This document shows positions 7,942-16,203 of a stretch of DNA of 64,000 bases, piece after piece. Origin of the DNA: Endozoicomonas euniceicola. Lineage in GTDB: Bacteria > Pseudomonadota > Gammaproteobacteria > Pseudomonadales > Endozoicomonadaceae. The position numbers and the translations under genes are program-made. The DNA lies in NCBI RefSeq assembly GCF_025562755.1, contig NZ_CP103300.1, forward strand, positions 372,001 to 436,000. The letters run 5' to 3'. The notes below the pieces were generated by a model. That model saw only the letters and a list, made by a program, of their open reading frames with translations. It was not told the DNA's origin and did not search any database. The stretch's first letter is position 1; the number at the start of each line of letters is the position of its first letter.

Positions 7942-7987
7942 AAAAAATTCAGGAGGACAGCACTTGGCGTACTCCCCCTGAATTTTG
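7942..7987 (-). terminator. Rho-independent terminator after sppA
   Basis: On the minus strand the stem AAATTCAGG pairs with CCTGAATTT across a loop of about 23 bases and is followed by a run of T. It lies about 75 bases beyond the sppA stop codon and would end the rluC-HAD-sppA transcript. An A-rich partner on the other side makes it potentially bidirectional. Confidence 0.65.
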
Positions 7988-8059
7988 AAAACAGGCTTTT
8001 AAGGGCAAACACTCTGACAGGAGAGGAAAGCTCCTTCCTTATTTACAACGACTCCTCAG

Positions 8060-9046
8060 TCACCGAAAGGTTACACCCTCAAGCCCCAGCGTTTTGATGA
8101 TCACACCGCCGAAACTAACTCCCATATCTCTGGCAAATTTCTCCAGTGGCGACAGGCGGGCAGAAAAGTCGACAATGGTTTCATTACCCACTATTTCGCG
8201 GGCAACATACCCTGCACTACCCAGACCATCAACCAGCCCAAGCTCAACAGCGTTTTCACCTGTCCAGACCATGCCGGAGAAAATCACCTTGTCATCGGTG
8301 AGCCGATCACCGCGGCCGACTTTAACAGCGTTGATAAACTGATGATGAATGCTGTCCAGCGATTCCTGCCAGCGTGCTGTAGCTTCTTCATCCATTGGCT
8401 GAAATGGATCATTAAAGGCTTTGTACTCACCCGCTGTATAAGTACGGCGGGTAATTCCCAGTTTATCTATGGCTTCAACAAAACCAAAACCAGAAGAAAC
8501 CACACCGATAGACCCCACAAGACTGGCTTTATCGGCATAAATTTCATCGGCGGCGGCAGCCACGTAATAACCGCCAGAAGCTCCAACATCCATAATCACG
8601 GAATACAGTGGCGTCTCGGGATACTTACCCCTTAGACGGCGAATTTCATCATAAATATAACCCGCCTGAACAGGACTCCCACCCGGACTGTTAATACGAA
8701 GAATAACGCCTTTGGTGCCGGGATCTTCAAAGGCAGCCCGCAACCCTCCCACAATAACGTCAGCACTGGCATCGTTACCATCAGCAATCACACCGCTAAC
8801 ATCCACTAACGCTGTGTGCCCACCAGAAGGCTCCATTACCGGAACATCAACACGAAAAGCGGAATAAAAAATACCCATCGTGACAAACAGCCAGGTAAAG
8901 GTCAGCAGCTTGAAAAAAACACCCCAGCGACGAGCCCGACGCTGTTCTTTCAAGGCACCTTCAGCCAGATTTTCAATCAACTTCCAGGCCTTACCATCAT
9001 CCTTGTCGGACAGAACCGACTCAGACTCCTTCCAGTTATCTTCCAT
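8060..9046 (-). CDS. sppA: Signal peptide peptidase SppA-like protease (S49 family)
   Basis: Inner-membrane serine protease that digests cleaved signal peptides. It has 328 residues with one membrane segment (about residues 43-62, FFKLLTFTWLFVTMGIFYSA) and the catalytic domain on the periplasmic side. Visible motifs are RINSPGGSP, the nucleophile in VGASGGYYVAAAAD (Ser157) and the general base lysine in GEYKAFNDPF (Lys209), as expected for a Ser/Lys dyad. The length fits the short single-domain form common in Pseudomonas rather than the 618-residue E. coli SppA. It lies 57 bp after the HAD phosphatase gene in the rluC-HAD-sppA unit and ends at a terminator. A piece of this gene is duplicated at 6046-6095. 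Confidence 0.92.
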   Translation of the reverse strand: MEDNWKESESVLSDKDDGKAWKLIENLAEGALKEQRRARRWGVFFKLLTFTWLFVTMGIFYSAFRVDVPVMEPSGGHTALVDVSGVIADGNDASADVIVGGLRAAFEDPGTKGVILRINSPGGSPVQAGYIYDEIRRLRGKYPETPLYSVIMDVGASGGYYVAAAADEIYADKASLVGSIGVVSSGFGFVEAIDKLGITRRTYTAGEYKAFNDPFQPMDEEATARWQESLDSIHHQFINAVKVGRGDRLTDDKVIFSGMVWTGENAVELGLVDGLGSAGYVAREIVGNETIVDFSARLSPLEKFARDMGVSFGGVIIKTLGLEGVTFR

Positions 9047-9103
9047 CTTTACTCCGGGGCTTAGCGCCCAACAACGATTATTTTTTTAATGCGTAGCTTA
9101 CGT

Positions 9104-9769
9104 TCAGCTATGTTCAGCCAGGCTCACCCATTCGATCAGATCATCAAAGCTATCTGCGACAAAAACCGGATCATGGCTTAACAGCTTTTCTTTAGGCTGA
9201 GCACCATAGGTGACAGCCACCCGATCCATGCCCAGGTTTTCTGCCATTTTCAGGTCAAACCCGGCATCACCCACCATAAGCGCCTGCTCAACAGGAATAT
9301 CCAACTCTTTGAGCAACTGTTCCAGCATTAACGGATCAGGTTTGGAACGCGTCTCATCAGCACAACGAGATGCCTGAAAATACTCCCGGTATTGGTTGGC
9401 CGTCATGGACCGGTTTAAACCATCCCGGCTCTTACCGGTTGCCACCGCCATGCTGACCCCCTGCTCACGCAGCACATTCAGTCCGTCAGTCACACCCGGA
9501 AACGGCGTAGAAGGCTGCTTTTCAAGCTGATTGTACTCTTCGCGATACTGCTTAATAAACTGCTGCAACTGTTCATCAGATAGTTCCGGATACAGCTTGC
9601 TAATCGCATTTGTCAGGCTCAAGCCAATAACACTTTTATAAGCTACCTCATCCAGCAGCGACAAGCCCATCTGCTCAGCTGCAACAACCAGGGAGCGGGT
9701 AATCGTCGGGATAGAATCAATCAGGGTTCCATCCCAGTCAAAAATAATTAACGAATAACGTTTATCCAA
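9104..9769 (-). CDS. HAD-family phosphatase (phosphoglycolate phosphatase-like)
   Basis: A 221-residue haloacid dehalogenase superfamily hydrolase. Motif I is IIFDWDGTL (nucleophile Asp11, acid/base Asp13), motif II is AVATGKS, and motifs III and IV appear as SKPDP and MVGDAGFDLKMAENLG. The alpha-helical cap between motifs I and II marks the HAD-IA type that includes Gph and PGMB. The substrate cannot be decided from sequence; phosphoglycolate is a fair guess. In pseudomonads the same gene sits between rluC and sppA, as here. It begins 92 bp after rluC, and that gap is mostly the 17-bp repeat array. Confidence 0.88.
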   Translation of the reverse strand: MDKRYSLIIFDWDGTLIDSIPTITRSLVVAAEQMGLSLLDEVAYKSVIGLSLTNAISKLYPELSDEQLQQFIKQYREEYNQLEKQPSTPFPGVTDGLNVLREQGVSMAVATGKSRDGLNRSMTANQYREYFQASRCADETRSKPDPLMLEQLLKELDIPVEQALMVGDAGFDLKMAENLGMDRVAVTYGAQPKEKLLSHDPVFVADSFDDLIEWVSLAEHS

Positions 9770-9797
9770 TTTCTTTAATTCTCTACTTTTCTATAAG

Positions 9798-9865
9798 GCT
9801 GAGGGCTCTATCAGGCTGAGGGCTCTATCAGGCTGAGGGCTCTATCAGGCTGAGGGCTCTATCAG
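9798..9865. repeat. Four tandem 17-bp repeats overlapping the rluC stop codon
   Basis: The unit gctgagggctctatcag occurs four times in direct order; the partial fifth unit runs into rluC. The rluC TGA (plus 9862-9864) lies inside the last unit. The array fills most of the rluC-HAD gap. Confidence 0.95.
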
Positions 9866-10875
9866 GCTGACGGTCCGTCGCGCTCAGTTCCAAGGGTTTC
9901 CAGAACGGCCTGCAAATCAGGCGACAGTGGTGCATCAACGGTCAAAGGCGCGCCATCAGGCAGTGTCAGCTTCAATCGCGCCGCATGCAGAAACAGTCGT
10001 CTCAGGCCAAAGTTCCGGTAGCGTTTATTGTCCTCATCCGTTCCGTACTTGTCATCACCCAAAATGGCACAACCAGCGTGCAGACAATGTACACGAATCT
10101 GGTGAGTACGTCCGGTAATGGGACTGGCTTCCACCAGGGTCGCGCTTTCACCGTGGTGGTTATATCGCTCCAGTACCTGATAACGGGTTCTGGATTTTTT
10201 ACCGTCCAGATCAACCCGCACCATGCGCTCACCTGATTGCAGGGTGTTTTTTAACAGCGGCGCATTCACCAACACTTTGCGACTTGGCCAGCGACCAACC
10301 ACCAGAGCGTTATAAATTTTACTGACCTTGTCTTCCTGAAACTGATTATGCAGATAACGCAACATACTGCGGCGCTTGGCGATCATCAGGCAGCCTGAGG
10401 TATCACGATCCAACCGGTGTACCAGCTCCAGACTGCGAGCGTCCGGGCGAATTTTACGCATTGCCTCAATCACGCCAAAATTGATACCACTGCCCCCATG
10501 AACAGCAATACCGGAAGGCTTGTTAATAATGATCAGCTGGTCGTCTTCATAAATAATGGAAGACTCCAGTTTTTCTGTAAGGCCTCCACCCACTATGACT
10601 TTATCTGTCTTTTCAGCCACACGGATGGGCGGAATACGCAGCACGTCACCATCCTGCAGGCGGTAAGCAGCCGTCACGCGTTTTTTATTTACCCGTACTT
10701 CACCTTTGCGAATAATCCGGTAAACACGGGTTTTCGGAACCCCTTTGAGCTCCCGAACCAGGTAGTTGTCAACACGCTGACCAGCATCATCAGCATCGAT
10801 GCTGACCAGTCGTACTTTAGGGCGATCCACTTGTACAGAAGTCGAATCGCGGGAATCATTGAGTCGTCTGTCCAT
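9862..10875 (-). CDS. rluC: 23S rRNA pseudouridine synthase RluC
   Basis: Makes pseudouridines in 23S rRNA (positions 955, 2504 and 2580 in E. coli). The 337-residue product has an N-terminal S4 RNA-binding domain (about residues 30-90, QRVDNYLVRELKGVPKTRVY) and a catalytic domain with the RluA-family signature HRLDRDTSGCL (catalytic Asp156) and GRTHQIRVH. It is divergent from rne across a 661-bp region, the arrangement found in many gammaproteobacteria. The C-terminal residues after the last family match are short, and the stop codon falls in a 17-bp tandem repeat, so the very end may vary between strains. Confidence 0.94.
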   Translation of the reverse strand: MDRRLNDSRDSTSVQVDRPKVRLVSIDADDAGQRVDNYLVRELKGVPKTRVYRIIRKGEVRVNKKRVTAAYRLQDGDVLRIPPIRVAEKTDKVIVGGGLTEKLESSIIYEDDQLIIINKPSGIAVHGGSGINFGVIEAMRKIRPDARSLELVHRLDRDTSGCLMIAKRRSMLRYLHNQFQEDKVSKIYNALVVGRWPSRKVLVNAPLLKNTLQSGERMVRVDLDGKKSRTRYQVLERYNHHGESATLVEASPITGRTHQIRVHCLHAGCAILGDDKYGTDEDNKRYRNFGLRRLFLHAARLKLTLPDGAPLTVDAPLSPDLQAVLETLGTERDGPSA

Positions 10876-11536
10876 GGGCGCATCTTACCAGCTTTGGCTC
10901 ATTTGAAGCACTTACAGATTACTGATATAGTTGAGTGACTGCCCTGCGCATAACCGAAAGGGCAGTTCGATTTACGAAGCCCAGGCAAGACCAGAGCTGA
11001 AAATAGCGGTCGCCGACTCAGGACATCACGGAATCACCATAAAGCTTCCCCGATGCCGGGTCGATGAAATACTTGGGACAGAAGTTAAGCCATGAGCAGA
11101 CAATCCGACTTCATCACTTAAAGTAATAAAGTCGAATTTTCATGGTATAGAGCACGGCAAGAGCCGTGGAAAACATAAACAGAGCTACTCTCTGTCGAGC
11201 AACGCCCCCTGATTCCGGGCGTGAGGAAGGTCCCGGGACTGTCAGCGATTATTATCGGCTTTATTTATTTTGAAATGCCGAGTCATTCCCCGGTAAGAAT
11301 TCCATTCCTGCGCCCAGTACTTGCCTGAACCAAGCACTTCGGGAAGTACTAATGTGCCATATCGTTACCCTCACAGACCACAGAAGTATTGCATACAGGT
11401 CTGGCGGTGTAAGTCTGATGGCAGTTAATAAAAACCGGTTTACTCCGCATCGTGTTAAGCCCGAGTGACAAACCGGAAAAGAAAGAGCGGGCCGTGCCGG
11501 CACGAGAGGCTAGCCTCTAAACCGTATCGGTACTCT
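10876..11536 (+). promoter_or_regulatory. rluC-rne divergent region with structured rne leader
   Basis: No gene is seen in these 661 bases. The rne-proximal half has several good hairpins: CACGGC-AAGA-GCCGTG (11153-11168), ACGCCC...GGGCGT (11202-11222), the palindrome TCCCGGGA (about 11230) and ACTTCGGGAAGT nested in an AGTACTT/AAGTACT pair (11316-11350). In E. coli a long structured rne leader mediates feedback control of RNase E on its own mRNA; the same role here is inference. A translated frame runs in from 11465, but family homology starts at 11537. Confidence 0.6.
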
Positions 11537-14500
11537 ATGAAGAGAATGTTAATCAACGCAACTCAATCGGAAGAGTTGCGTGTTGCACTGGTAGACGGAC
11601 AGCGCCTGTATGATCTGGATATAGAATCAGGCGCCCGTGAGCAGAAAAAAGCCAACATCTACAAAGGCAAGATCACCCGTGTCGAGCCAAGCCTCGAAGC
11701 CGCTTTTGTTGACTTCGGCGCTGAACGTCATGGTTTCCTGCCCCTGAAAGAAATTTCACGGGAATATTTCAACTCATCCTATTCCGGTGGGCGTCCCAGC
11801 ATTAAGGACGTCATCAAGGAAGGTCAGGAAGTCATTATCCAGGTGGATAAGGAAGAGCGCGGTAACAAAGGCGCTGCTCTGACCACACTGGTCAGCCTGG
11901 CTGGGCGCTACCTGGTTCTGATGCCAAACAACCCTCGCGCTGGCGGCATTTCCCGTCGTATTGAAGGTGATGAACGGGCGGAACTGCGTGAAACCCTGAG
12001 CCAGCTGAATATCCCTGCTGAAATGGGCGTCATTGTTCGCACCGCAGGCCTGGGCCGTAACCAGGAAGAACTGCAGTGGGATCTGGATTACCTGCTTCAG
12101 CTCTGGAGTTCCATCAAGGAGGCCGCCGAGCAGCCAGCCCCTCTGCTGATCTATCAGGAAAGCAACGTCATCATCCGTGCCATTCGCGACTACCTGCGTC
12201 AGGACATCGGCGAAGTACTGATCGATAAGCAGTCTGTCTATGACGAAGCCGTTACCTTCATCAAGCAGGTGATGCCGCAGTACGAGCATAAGATCAAGCT
12301 CTACAAAGACAGCATTCCACTGTTCAACCGCTTCCAGATCGAATCCCAGATTGAAACCGCCTTCCAGCGTGAAGTACGCCTGCCGTCCGGTGGTTCTATT
12401 GTTATCGATCCGACCGAAGCCCTGGTATCCATCGACATCAACTCTGCCCGGGCTACCCGTGGTGGCGATATCGAAGAAACGGCGCTGAACACCAACCTGG
12501 AAGCCGCTGACGAAATCGCCCGCCAACTGCGCCTGCGCGATATCGGCGGTCTGATCGTGATCGACTTTATCGACATGAGCCACAACCGCAACCAGCGCGA
12601 GGTGGAAAACCGTATCCGTCAGGCTCTGTCCATGGACCGCGCCAGGGTTCAGACTGGTCGCATCTCCCGCTTCGGCCTGCTGGAAATGTCCCGTCAGCGT
12701 CTGCGTCCATCTCTTGGTGAAACCAGTGGTGTTGTTTGCCCACGCTGCTCCGGACAAGGCACTATCCGGGATATCGAATCCCTGGCTCTGTCCATCCTGC
12801 GCCTGATGGAAGAAGAAGCCATGAAGGACAAGACCTCTGAAATCCGTGCCCAGGTACCGGTATCAGTGGCTGCCTTCCTGCTGAATGAAAAGCGCTCAAT
12901 GATTGCCAAAATCGAGAAGCGCCACCAGGCCCGCGTTATTGTTATTCCAAACGCCAACCTCGACACGCCACACTACGACGTTCAGCGTCTGCGTGACGAT
13001 CATGTTGCCGAGCACGTTGAAAGCAGTTATGAAATCCTGAAAGCAGAAGAAGCCGTAGAGCAGCCACTCACCACTGCCAAGTCCGCTTCTCGTCAGGAAG
13101 CCGCCGTCAAGACGGTTGCACCGGCACAGCCAGCCCCTGTAAAGCAGGAAAAGCCAGGCCTGATCCGCTCATTTGTTAAAGCACTGGGTGGCTTGTTTGG
13201 TTCGGAAAGCGCTGAAGAACAGCCAAAGAAAGCCGAGAGCCGTCAAAAACCTCAGTCTTCTTCCCGTCCCCAGCGTGAACGCCAGCAGCCTCAGCGCAGA
13301 CAGCGTACCAGCCGCGACTATCGCGAAGGCAGGGACAATCGCGAAGCTCGTGACAGCCGTCGCGAACAGAGTGATGAACAGCGCCAGAACCGTAACGAAC
13401 GTCGCCGTGGCGGTCGTCAGGATCGCACTGACTCTCGCAGCGAGCAGCGTAACGAGCAACGCAGCGAGCAGACCGACAAACGCCAGCCTCGCCAGAAGCA
13501 GGAGCGCCAGGAGAGTCGCAGCCATCGCCCGAAGCAGGAACGCTTCGACCGCGAAGAGCAGACTTCCCGCAAAGAAAGCCGGAGCGATGCCCGTACAAAC
13601 GACAACCTGAGTCAGGAAACTGAGCAGCAGGGTGAAGACAACCGCCGCCGTCGTCGTCCGGGTTCTGCCCAGCGTCGTCGCAGCAACCGTCCAACTCAGC
13701 GCGATCGCGGTGCACAGGACCAGCCAACGCTGCCGTCTCTGTCCAGGCCCCAGGAGTCTAAGCCGCAAGAACCCAAAGTAGAGACTAAGCCAGCCGCTGC
13801 CCAGGAACTCAAGCCTGCTCCGGAAGCTAAGCCGACTCCCGAAGCAACAACTGAGACACTAAAAGAGCGTAAGCCTGCACCTCAGCCAGTTGCGAAAGCT
13901 GCACCTGCAGAAGCACAGCCAACGCAGAAACCGCAGCCACCAAAGCCTGAGTTACAGACTTCAACAGAAGCAGCAAAAGCAGAGAAACCTGCCATCGCCA
14001 TGCCTGCAAGCAAGGCAACTGATTCAGCAGAAAAAGCTAAAGCTGCTGCAGACATGCGCAGTGAAGCACCTGAATCTGCCAACCGGGAACCGCGTATGAC
14101 TGAAATGGCCAAAGCGGTAGCGGCCAGCCATCAGCCCACGATCCCGGTAGAGAGTGCTCCGGTCTCAACTCCGGCTGATTTCTCTCAGCCTGAAGCCCAG
14201 GCCGATCAGACGTTCAGTGATGCGGTAGAGCAGCTGCAAAATGCCCTGACTCAGCTGACTGAAAAGCCTGAGGAATCCAGTACTGAAACCGCTCCGGTTG
14301 CAAAACCAGCTGTTGAAAAACCAGCAGAAGCTGCGATTCAGCAGAAGCCTGTGAAACCGGTGACTCAGGAAACAGCACCCGCCGCTGAACGGGAGACTGC
14401 AACACCTGCTCCAGACGTATCTGAACCTCAGGCTCAGGAAAGCTCTACTGAAGGCCAGAAACCTGTTCGCCGCCGTCGTCGCAGTCGCGCTATGAACGAC

Positions 14501-14584
14501 CCTCGACTGAAGCGACAGCAGCAGACCACGGAAGCCGGTCAGCCAACAGCGCAGACTGACTCCGAGACAGAAGCTTCCCGGTAA
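11537..14584 (+). CDS. rne: Ribonuclease E
   Basis: Endoribonuclease that starts mRNA decay and processes rRNA and tRNA, and scaffolds the RNA degradosome at the inner membrane. The start MKRMLINATQSEELRVALVD matches RNase E exactly, so I chose 11537 over the upstream ATG at 11465. Residues 1-500 hold the S1 domain, the catalytic aspartates in VSIDINSARATRGGD (Asp300) and VIDFIDM (Asp343), and the zinc-link VCPRCSGQG (Cys401, Cys404). The C-terminal half is disordered, with a long Arg/Gln/Glu-rich RNA-binding region (about 560-740) and Pro/Ala/Glu-rich linkers, and it ends with PVRRRRRSRAMNDPR, a pattern common near degradosome-binding motifs. Its 1015 residues compare with 1061 in E. coli. 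A strong terminator follows. Confidence 0.97.
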   Translation: MKRMLINATQSEELRVALVDGQRLYDLDIESGAREQKKANIYKGKITRVEPSLEAAFVDFGAERHGFLPLKEISREYFNSSYSGGRPSIKDVIKEGQEVIIQVDKEERGNKGAALTTLVSLAGRYLVLMPNNPRAGGISRRIEGDERAELRETLSQLNIPAEMGVIVRTAGLGRNQEELQWDLDYLLQLWSSIKEAAEQPAPLLIYQESNVIIRAIRDYLRQDIGEVLIDKQSVYDEAVTFIKQVMPQYEHKIKLYKDSIPLFNRFQIESQIETAFQREVRLPSGGSIVIDPTEALVSIDINSARATRGGDIEETALNTNLEAADEIARQLRLRDIGGLIVIDFIDMSHNRNQREVENRIRQALSMDRARVQTGRISRFGLLEMSRQRLRPSLGETSGVVCPRCSGQGTIRDIESLALSILRLMEEEAMKDKTSEIRAQVPVSVAAFLLNEKRSMIAKIEKRHQARVIVIPNANLDTPHYDVQRLRDDHVAEHVESSYEILKAEEAVEQPLTTAKSASRQEAAVKTVAPAQPAPVKQEKPGLIRSFVKALGGLFGSESAEEQPKKAESRQKPQSSSRPQRERQQPQRRQRTSRDYREGRDNREARDSRREQSDEQRQNRNERRRGGRQDRTDSRSEQRNEQRSEQTDKRQPRQKQERQESRSHRPKQERFDREEQTSRKESRSDARTNDNLSQETEQQGEDNRRRRRPGSAQRRRSNRPTQRDRGAQDQPTLPSLSRPQESKPQEPKVETKPAAAQELKPAPEAKPTPEATTETLKERKPAPQPVAKAAPAEAQPTQKPQPPKPELQTSTEAAKAEKPAIAMPASKATDSAEKAKAAADMRSEAPESANREPRMTEMAKAVAASHQPTIPVESAPVSTPADFSQPEAQADQTFSDAVEQLQNALTQLTEKPEESSTETAPVAKPAVEKPAEAAIQQKPVKPVTQETAPAAERETATPAPDVSEPQAQESSTEGQKPVRRRRRSRAMNDPRLKRQQQTTEAGQPTAQTDSETEASR

Positions 14585-14603
14585 ACTCTGTTAGTCTGAA
14601 ACC

Positions 14604-14637
14604 AAAAAGGGCTGTTTGAGAAACAAACAGCCCTTTT
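14604..14637 (+). terminator. Rho-independent terminator of rne
   Basis: A perfect stem AAAAGGGCTGTTTG / CAAACAGCCCTTTT with a short GAGAAA-type loop, ending in a T run 20 bases after the rne stop codon. Confidence 0.92.
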
Positions 14638-14694
14638 CAGCAAATGACTCTAAAAGCAATGCACTAACAAGTTTTTTAGCAATTCAAGGAGAAT

Positions 14695-16143
14695 TTACCA
14701 GGCATCACAATCGCTATCGCTATCGGGCATGTTTTGAATATAATAGAGTGAATCTGCTTCCTCGCACTCAAGCCTTTGCCGCTCTTCTTCCTCACGCTCA
14801 AGCCTTTGCCGCTCTTCTTCCTCGCGCTCAAGCCTTTGCCACTCTTCTTCCTCGCGCTGTTGTCTTGCTCGCTTTTCAGCTTCCTGAAGTCTGCGGTTCA
14901 GCTCGAACTCAGCTGTCGAACGGCTCACTGGCATCACTGAAGTGGGGACACTGCCACCACCTGGTTTTACCGGAAAGAGTAATTGAGGACCTTTAACATT
15001 GCGTTTACGCAGATCCGGAAACTCCGGCGAAGGCATCTTCCCCTTCGGTGGATACTCATCCTCATTAGCTCCGTCTCTTGCTGCCGACTCCTTACTACCA
15101 ACCGATGCAGGAAGGCCTTTTAAATAAACATCAAGGCAGAGCAATAATGAGCTCAAGAGTGGAAGCCCACCAAACACAACAGCAGCCACCTTCAAATTAT
15201 GATACTGATCATTCTCTGAAGATTTTTTATCTACCGGGTTTAATCTGGTTCTTGATGCCGTGATCTTGTCAGGTTTTTTCACAGGCCTTTTTACAGGCTT
15301 TTCGTGGGAGGCCGCAACACGAGGAAAATAGCCAGCCAAAACTTTTTGGATAGATTTATGATCCTTTGCTGCCTTATTAGTTGTATCGGGTTTAAAGGTA
15401 TACCAGAGGGTCTTATCCGGGTTTTTCGTAAAAGTATCTATAAAGTATTGACGGTAATGACTAAATGGAGGTTCATGGCCACTGCCTTCTTTTTCAGAAT
15501 GAAACCTCCGGTTTACGTTTCTCATTGCCCTGGGCTTCCAGAATATTTCATGCAGTTCCGTCAGAATATAAGCGATTTGGTCGGCCAGCTGTTTATGAGT
15601 AGATGGTTCGTCTGGATAATGAGCGAAACTGTGGTCAACCGCTTTTACAACCAACTCCCTTAATGACTCTTCTCTGTCCTTAGCATTAAAAGCATCAAAT
15701 ACCCGGTCGTTTCTGTTATAGAGCCATGTGGCTTCCTGAGCCTCCGCTATCACCCGAACATAGAGATGATCCGCCAGAAGGTGGGGCTGTCCCCCCAGGT
15801 GGTAACCATTGTTATTCCAGTAATCATCAAAGCCTGACATTACCAGATTAATCAAAGCTGTCCTTCGTGCGCCCCTGTTTGTATTAAAGGCGTTAACCGT
15901 TAAACCCTGCTGGTCATAAGCTTTGTGAATATACTCCATTTGGCTGATAAGAAATCTCTTATTTTCACTGGCAAAAACAATACCCAGATAGCGTTCTGAT
16001 ATATGTCTTTTAGCATCCCGAACCCCTTTCTCCTTATCAGTAAGCGTCACCCCAAAGCAGTTGCCAGAGATAAGGAAAATCGCCATCAGCAATCCGGTTG
16101 TTATTTTACGTATAGAAAATTCTTCAGCGATAACACAGTCCAT
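14695..16143 (-). CDS. Secreted or membrane protein with C-terminal Glu/Arg coiled coil
   Basis: Family not recognised. The 482-residue product has an N-terminal hydrophobic segment (ITTGLLMAIFLISGNCFG, about residues 14-31) typical of a signal peptide. A helical domain runs to about residue 270. A Lys/Pro-rich linker precedes a second hydrophobic stretch (VAAVVFGGLPLLSSLLLCL, about 317-336) that could span the membrane. The C terminus is a coiled coil with three decapeptide repeats EEEERQRLER and an acidic tail. It sits alone between the rne terminator and the L,D-transpeptidase gene. The architecture (signal peptide, lumenal domain, membrane anchor, charged coiled coil) resembles other accessory exported proteins in this window. 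No function can be assigned. Confidence 0.75.
   Translation of the reverse strand: MDCVIAEEFSIRKITTGLLMAIFLISGNCFGVTLTDKEKGVRDAKRHISERYLGIVFASENKRFLISQMEYIHKAYDQQGLTVNAFNTNRGARRTALINLVMSGFDDYWNNNGYHLGGQPHLLADHLYVRVIAEAQEATWLYNRNDRVFDAFNAKDREESLRELVVKAVDHSFAHYPDEPSTHKQLADQIAYILTELHEIFWKPRAMRNVNRRFHSEKEGSGHEPPFSHYRQYFIDTFTKNPDKTLWYTFKPDTTNKAAKDHKSIQKVLAGYFPRVAASHEKPVKRPVKKPDKITASRTRLNPVDKKSSENDQYHNLKVAAVVFGGLPLLSSLLLCLDVYLKGLPASVGSKESAARDGANEDEYPPKGKMPSPEFPDLRKRNVKGPQLLFPVKPGGGSVPTSVMPVSRSTAEFELNRRLQEAEKRARQQREEEEWQRLEREEEERQRLEREEEERQRLECEEADSLYYIQNMPDSDSDCDAW
14761..14850. repeat. Three tandem 30-bp repeats encoding EEEERQRLER
   Basis: Three near-identical 30-bp units (ctcgcactcaagcctttgcc...) on the plus strand, in the 3' part of the coiled-coil gene. 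The period keeps the reading frame. Confidence 0.9.
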
Positions 16144-16203
16144 TTATTAAACTTCCCAAAAAATAAAAATGTAGACTATCGCTTTGGATGAAAGTTCCGC
16201 TGG

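Noticed and set aside
11774..12757. Minus-strand open frame of 327 codons inside rne
   Set aside because: Lies entirely within the catalytic part of RNase E, whose sense frame is strongly conserved.
13169..13768. Minus-strand open frame in the rne C-terminal region
   Set aside because: Caused by the Arg/Gln/Glu-rich codon bias of RNase E; composition is low-complexity Ala/Leu/Thr with no known domain.
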